This document shows, one piece after another, positions 60,825 to 64,000 of a stretch of DNA of 64,000 nucleotides. Within the stretch, counting starts at the first letter, position 1. Each line of letters starts with the position of its first letter. The notes under the pieces were generated by a model. That model did not search any database. It was not told the origin of the DNA and saw only the letters and a program-made list of their open reading frames with translations. Origin of the DNA: Phycisphaera sp. (lineage in GTDB: Bacteria; Planctomycetota; Phycisphaerae; Phycisphaerales; UBA1924); the NCBI GenBank assembly GCA_003712165.1, contig RHLH01000001.1, positions 868,001 to 932,000 of the forward strand, given 5' to 3'. A program made the position numbers and the translations under genes.

Positions 60825-63146
60825 TCAGCAGAGATCGGACAACGCCCGTCCGAGCGCTCCAATGAAACGGTCCGCGTGGTCTTGAGTCATCGCGATCGGG
60901 GGTTTGAACTTGAGGACATTGTTCAGCGGCCCGTCGGTGCTGAGAAGCACGCGCTGCGTCTTGAGGTGCTCGATGACCCGGGACGCGAGCTCCGCGTTGG
61001 GCCGGAGACTGTCTCGTCCCTGCACCAGCTCGACGCCCAGGAAGAGCCCGAGCCCGCGGACGTCGCCGATCTGCCCGAACTGATCGGCAAGCCCGGCAAG
61101 CCCTGTCTTAAGCTGTGCCCCGCGGTTCAGGGCGTTTCGCATCAGTCCCTCGGACTCGATCACGTCGAGCACCGCGAGACCGACGCGGCAGCTCACCGGG
61201 TTGCCCCCGAACGTGTTGAAGTACTCCATGCCGTTGCAGAACGAGCCGGCGATCTCGCGTGTCGTGATGACCGCGGCCATGGGGTGACCGTTTCCGATGG
61301 GCTTGCCGAGCGTCACGATGTCTGGGCACACGCCTTGGGTCTCGAAGGCCCACATGTGCGTCCCGACGCGCCCGAATCCGACCTGGACCTCGTCGGCGAT
61401 GCACACCCCTCCCGCGCTGCGGGCGTGCTCGTAGCATGCCCTGAGATAGCCGTCGGGCAGCACAATCTGCCCGCCCACGCCGAGCATCGATTCAGAGATG
61501 AAACCTGCGATTCCCAGGCTCTGGTCCGCCGCGGTGTTGCAACACGCGCGGACCGATTCGGCGTACTTCGTGCCCGCGTCAGGGTCATCCCTGCCGTAGC
61601 GCCCCCGGAATGTGTCGGGGAACTCCGCGATGTGCGTGAACCCCGGCTTGCCCGCACCGCCCCGCCCGTTGAACTTGTACGGGCTGATCTCGATGAGCGA
61701 CTGGGTATGTCCGTGATAAGCGTGATCAACGACGACCATGTCATTCCGCCCGGTGTGCGTGCGCGCCAGGCGCAGAGCCAAATCGTTGGCCTCGCTCCCC
61801 GAGTTGACGAAGAAACACACCTCGAGCGATGGCGGGAGCATGTCAGTAAGCCGCTTGGCGTAGCGTGCAATGGCCGAGTGCAGGTAGCGTGTGTTTGTGT
61901 TAAGCGTGCCGATCTGCTCCTGCGCGGCTCGCACTACACGCGAGTGACAATGCCCGACATGGCATACATTGTTCACGCAGTCGAGGTACTCAACGCCATC
62001 GATATCAATGAGGAACTGCCCGAGCCCCCGGACGATGTGCAGCGGGTCCTGGTACGAGGTGCTCAGAGTGGCGCTGAGGTGTTCCGATCGGACGTGCAGG
62101 ATCTCGTCGGCTCCAAGCTTGCCGCCTGAGTCACGAGTGAACGCGTCCACCGCGGCCCGTAACTCATCTCCGTCGGCGCCCCGAAACCGACGCAGCGCCT
62201 CCCAGGCGGGCTTCTCGCTGATCGAGAGGTACTCGTTGTCCGGTGCCGCCAGCCTCTGATGTGCTGACATCGTGACACTCAGGCAGAGGCGGAGCCTGAC
62301 GAAGTCACAGATCGCCCCGACTTCTTGGTCTGTCAGCGGGCAGGCGGTGAGATAGCCCCCCAGGAACCCCCGCGCGATCGCGGACCAGCCGGGCCTTGAG
62401 AGCAGCAGGTATGCGAGCGCGTGGGCCGGGTCGCAGACGCGGTAGCTGTGGACCATGTCCCCGAAATCGATGATCCCCGAGACCTGACCCGTCTCATCAA
62501 CAAGCAGGTTGTAATCGTTGACATCGTTGTGGACGATCTGCATCGGCAGTGTCGAGTACAGGGGGAGCAGAGAGGCTTCGAGTCTGCCCAGTTCATCATC
62601 AATGAGCGACCGGTCCGCGTCGTTCCTTATGGCGTTGATGCGTTCGCGGATGATCGAAAACGAGTGTTTGCTGTCCCAGTCGAGCCAGCGGTGCATCGCG
62701 GGGTGGCAGAACTCGCTCATCGCCATATCCATCTGACCAACAACCCTACCGACGCTGATCAGCATTGATTCGTGATGCTTTTGCACGTCGGCAATCGGGG
62801 TGCCGGGCAGGTAGGACACCACCCGGACTGCGTGCGACCCCGTCTCGGATTCCAGTGTCTCGAGCTCCCGCTGCCCCTTCGACGCGATCACCCTCGGGTA
62901 CACGGACGGGCCGAGCGTCCTCTTGGACAGCATTGAGAGTGTCGCGGACTGCAGATCGAGCACATCGGCTCGCTCCTCGGGGTGCGCCACCTTGACGACG
63001 TACCGATCGCCATCCGGCGTGGTAAGCCTGAAATTCAGATCACGTTCGCCGTCGAGTTCCGACAGCTCGCCCGCGAGCGCGTACCGCTCGGCCAGGAATG
63101 CTTGAACAGCCTGCGACGGAATGTCGGGTTTGTCGGCGACGTTCAC
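60825..63146 (-). CDS. APH-type kinase fused to class III aminotransferase/phospholyase
   Basis: The product has 773 aa. The GTG at 63146 overlaps the beta-galactosidase stop (GTGA). Residues about 20-330 form a choline/aminoglycoside-kinase-like fold: YVVKVA Lys, IVHNDVNDYNLL (Asp208), SGIIDFGDM. Residues about 350-773 form a class III PLP enzyme: VNSGSEANDLALRLAR, IADEVQVGFGRVG, TLGKPIGNG (PLP Lys about 613). The pair mirrors human HYKK plus PHYKPL/ETNPPL, so it likely phosphorylates a hydroxy-amine and then eliminates phosphate. The M23 peptidase insert of some relatives is missing. Confidence 0.85.
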   Translation of the reverse strand: MNVADKPDIPSQAVQAFLAERYALAGELSELDGERDLNFRLTTPDGDRYVVKVAHPEERADVLDLQSATLSMLSKRTLGPSVYPRVIASKGQRELETLESETGSHAVRVVSYLPGTPIADVQKHHESMLISVGRVVGQMDMAMSEFCHPAMHRWLDWDSKHSFSIIRERINAIRNDADRSLIDDELGRLEASLLPLYSTLPMQIVHNDVNDYNLLVDETGQVSGIIDFGDMVHSYRVCDPAHALAYLLLSRPGWSAIARGFLGGYLTACPLTDQEVGAICDFVRLRLCLSVTMSAHQRLAAPDNEYLSISEKPAWEALRRFRGADGDELRAAVDAFTRDSGGKLGADEILHVRSEHLSATLSTSYQDPLHIVRGLGQFLIDIDGVEYLDCVNNVCHVGHCHSRVVRAAQEQIGTLNTNTRYLHSAIARYAKRLTDMLPPSLEVCFFVNSGSEANDLALRLARTHTGRNDMVVVDHAYHGHTQSLIEISPYKFNGRGGAGKPGFTHIAEFPDTFRGRYGRDDPDAGTKYAESVRACCNTAADQSLGIAGFISESMLGVGGQIVLPDGYLRACYEHARSAGGVCIADEVQVGFGRVGTHMWAFETQGVCPDIVTLGKPIGNGHPMAAVITTREIAGSFCNGMEYFNTFGGNPVSCRVGLAVLDVIESEGLMRNALNRGAQLKTGLAGLADQFGQIGDVRGLGLFLGVELVQGRDSLRPNAELASRVIEHLKTQRVLLSTDGPLNNVLKFKPPIAMTQDHADRFIGALGRALSDLC

Positions 63147-64000
63147 GGCATTGGCTCGCTCACCGGCGTGATCCGATACCGCAGCGACATCGGGCTGGGC
63201 CTGATCAGGAACTCCTCGTGCACCCAGCGTCCCCACGAGGTGTCGCCGCCGACGCCCATCTGGCTGTGATCGATGCTGACGGTGCGTGGTCCGCCGACGT
63301 GGATGTGCGCGCCGTGCTTAGACGGGATGGGAACGAGGCCCGACGCGGACTCCTCGCCGCGGGACGACGGCACGTACTCGAGCTCATCCGCGGCGAAGGG
63401 CCAGACGCTCACGCTCATCGGCGTATCGGACTCGAACCGCAGCCCGACGCCGGTGTCATCGAGCAGCGTCATCGACCGCACGTCGGTGCGGTTTCCCGTT
63501 TCTTGTGGTCGCGAGTACCGATGAAAGGCGTGCTCAACGTCGAGCTGGTGCATCGCGATGCGCCCCGATCGCTTGCGATCGGCGTACGTCTCGTGCGGGC
63601 CGCGGCCGAGCCAGCGCATCGTATCGAATGACTCGGGCACGATCAGCCTCGTGCCGAATCGTGGCATAGGGGGCAGGTCCTTGCCCTCATCCTCGGTGCT
63701 GTGTTCCGGCGGTTCGTACTCGACCAAGACGTCGAGCGCGCCGTCGGCGGTTACGCCGAAGCTCGTGCGCACCGCGCCCGCGCCTCCCGGCAGCGTTCGC
63801 ACGGATCGGACGACACGCCCCGTGTCGGCTTGCAACAGGCTTATCTGCGCGGGCGCCTCGATGTCGGACGCATCCTTCCATAGCTTGGCCCAGTTGTGCA
63901 TCCCGTTGCCGAGGTCGTTGTCCGTCGGCGATCGCCAGAAATTCACCCGCGGCCCTTGATCGATCAGGCGGCGTCCGTTCCACTCGAGGCCGGTCAGATC
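63143..64000 (-). CDS. Beta-galactosidase, LacZ type (GH2), C-terminal part only
   Basis: 286 codons are open to the window edge. NFWRSPTDND, LGRGPHETYADRKRSGR, FHRYSRPQETGNRTDVR and a final strand-rich segment are the Bgal_small domain of GH2 beta-galactosidases. The catalytic Glu residues lie beyond the window. Its stop overlaps the GTG of the fused kinase-aminotransferase, which implies co-transcription. Confidence 0.9.
   Translation of the reverse strand, partial: DLTGLEWNGRRLIDQGPRVNFWRSPTDNDLGNGMHNWAKLWKDASDIEAPAQISLLQADTGRVVRSVRTLPGGAGAVRTSFGVTADGALDVLVEYEPPEHSTEDEGKDLPPMPRFGTRLIVPESFDTMRWLGRGPHETYADRKRSGRIAMHQLDVEHAFHRYSRPQETGNRTDVRSMTLLDDTGVGLRFESDTPMSVSVWPFAADELEYVPSSRGEESASGLVPIPSKHGAHIHVGGPRTVSIDHSQMGVGGDTSWGRWVHEEFLIRPSPMSLRYRITPVSEPMP

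Noticed and set aside
60720..62129. 469-codon plus-strand frame
   Set aside because: Shadow of the kinase-aminotransferase fusion, whose motifs are unmistakable on the minus strand.
1..64000. CRISPR arrays, rRNA genes, complete insertion sequences, prophage
   Set aside because: No regularly spaced repeats, rRNA motifs, intact transposase or phage structural genes were seen on either strand.

Overview
The window looks like a chromosomal segment of a planctomycete of the Phycisphaerae/Phycisphaerales type. Three secreted proteins end in the same cysteine-flanked, duplicated Ca-binding 'GC-type dockerin' module. Two others end in PEP-CTERM-like tails (VPAPG/IPTPG, hydrophobic stretch, Arg-rich end). 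There is also an ECF-like sigma factor coupled to a membrane Ser/Thr kinase, a pseudopilin, a DUF1573 protein and a GC-rich backbone broken by AT-rich accessory patches. This assignment is inference from gene content.

1-25 kb is mostly housekeeping. It holds a TolC-family lipoprotein (cut by the window edge), a FIST-domain protein, fumarylacetoacetase, an ArsR/SRPBCC pair with a palindromic operator over its start, an RluA-type pseudouridine synthase, a GAF fRMsr-like protein, ribosomal protein bS18, a DUF1573-rhodanese-MauE/DoxX operon, glutamate dehydrogenase, a pseudopilin operon, a DusB-like enzyme, a LolC/LolD-like ABC exporter, and an alpha/beta hydrolase - GH3 - NRDE/TANGO2 - coiled-coil operon whose last three starts overlap the preceding stops.

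25-39.5 kb is accessory. Four secreted proteins with sorting or anchoring signals (one carrying a formylglycine-enzyme-like domain) are followed by an AT-rich island with a kinase/sigma pair, a small exported peptide whose Shine-Dalgarno lies in a long hairpin, two doubtful ORFs, an 81-bp IS-end mini-element, and a decayed transposase. The transposase sits directly against a truncated dockerin gene. Decayed pieces of the same element recur at about 24.7, 33.8, 47.5 and 55.9 kb.

39.5-47.3 kb encodes reductive pyrimidine degradation: dihydropyrimidine dehydrogenase (PreA-like), dihydropyrimidinase, beta-ureidopropionase, beta-alanine-type aminotransferase and (methyl)malonate-semialdehyde dehydrogenase, plus an NCS1 transporter. 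Together they would take uracil/thymine to acetyl-/propionyl-CoA. The PreA-like protein lacks the usual C-terminal iron-sulphur domain and no PreT is present.

47.5-55.6 kb is the most striking locus. A 1937-residue exported protein (FG-GAP-like repeats, dockerin-like pair, thrombospondin-3-type Ca-binding repeats, hydrophobic pre-toxin segment) ends in a His-rich HNH-like domain. It is followed on the same strand by three tandem paralogues of the double-CxxC (SitI6-like) immunity family. Between the immunity genes lie relic C-termini of earlier toxins (conserved YGVQ-D...IW), so the locus appears to record successive toxin-tip replacement.

56-64 kb holds a 59-residue gene, homoserine dehydrogenase, a large protein with GAF-like segments, a kinase-aminotransferase fusion, and the C-terminal part of a LacZ-type beta-galactosidase.
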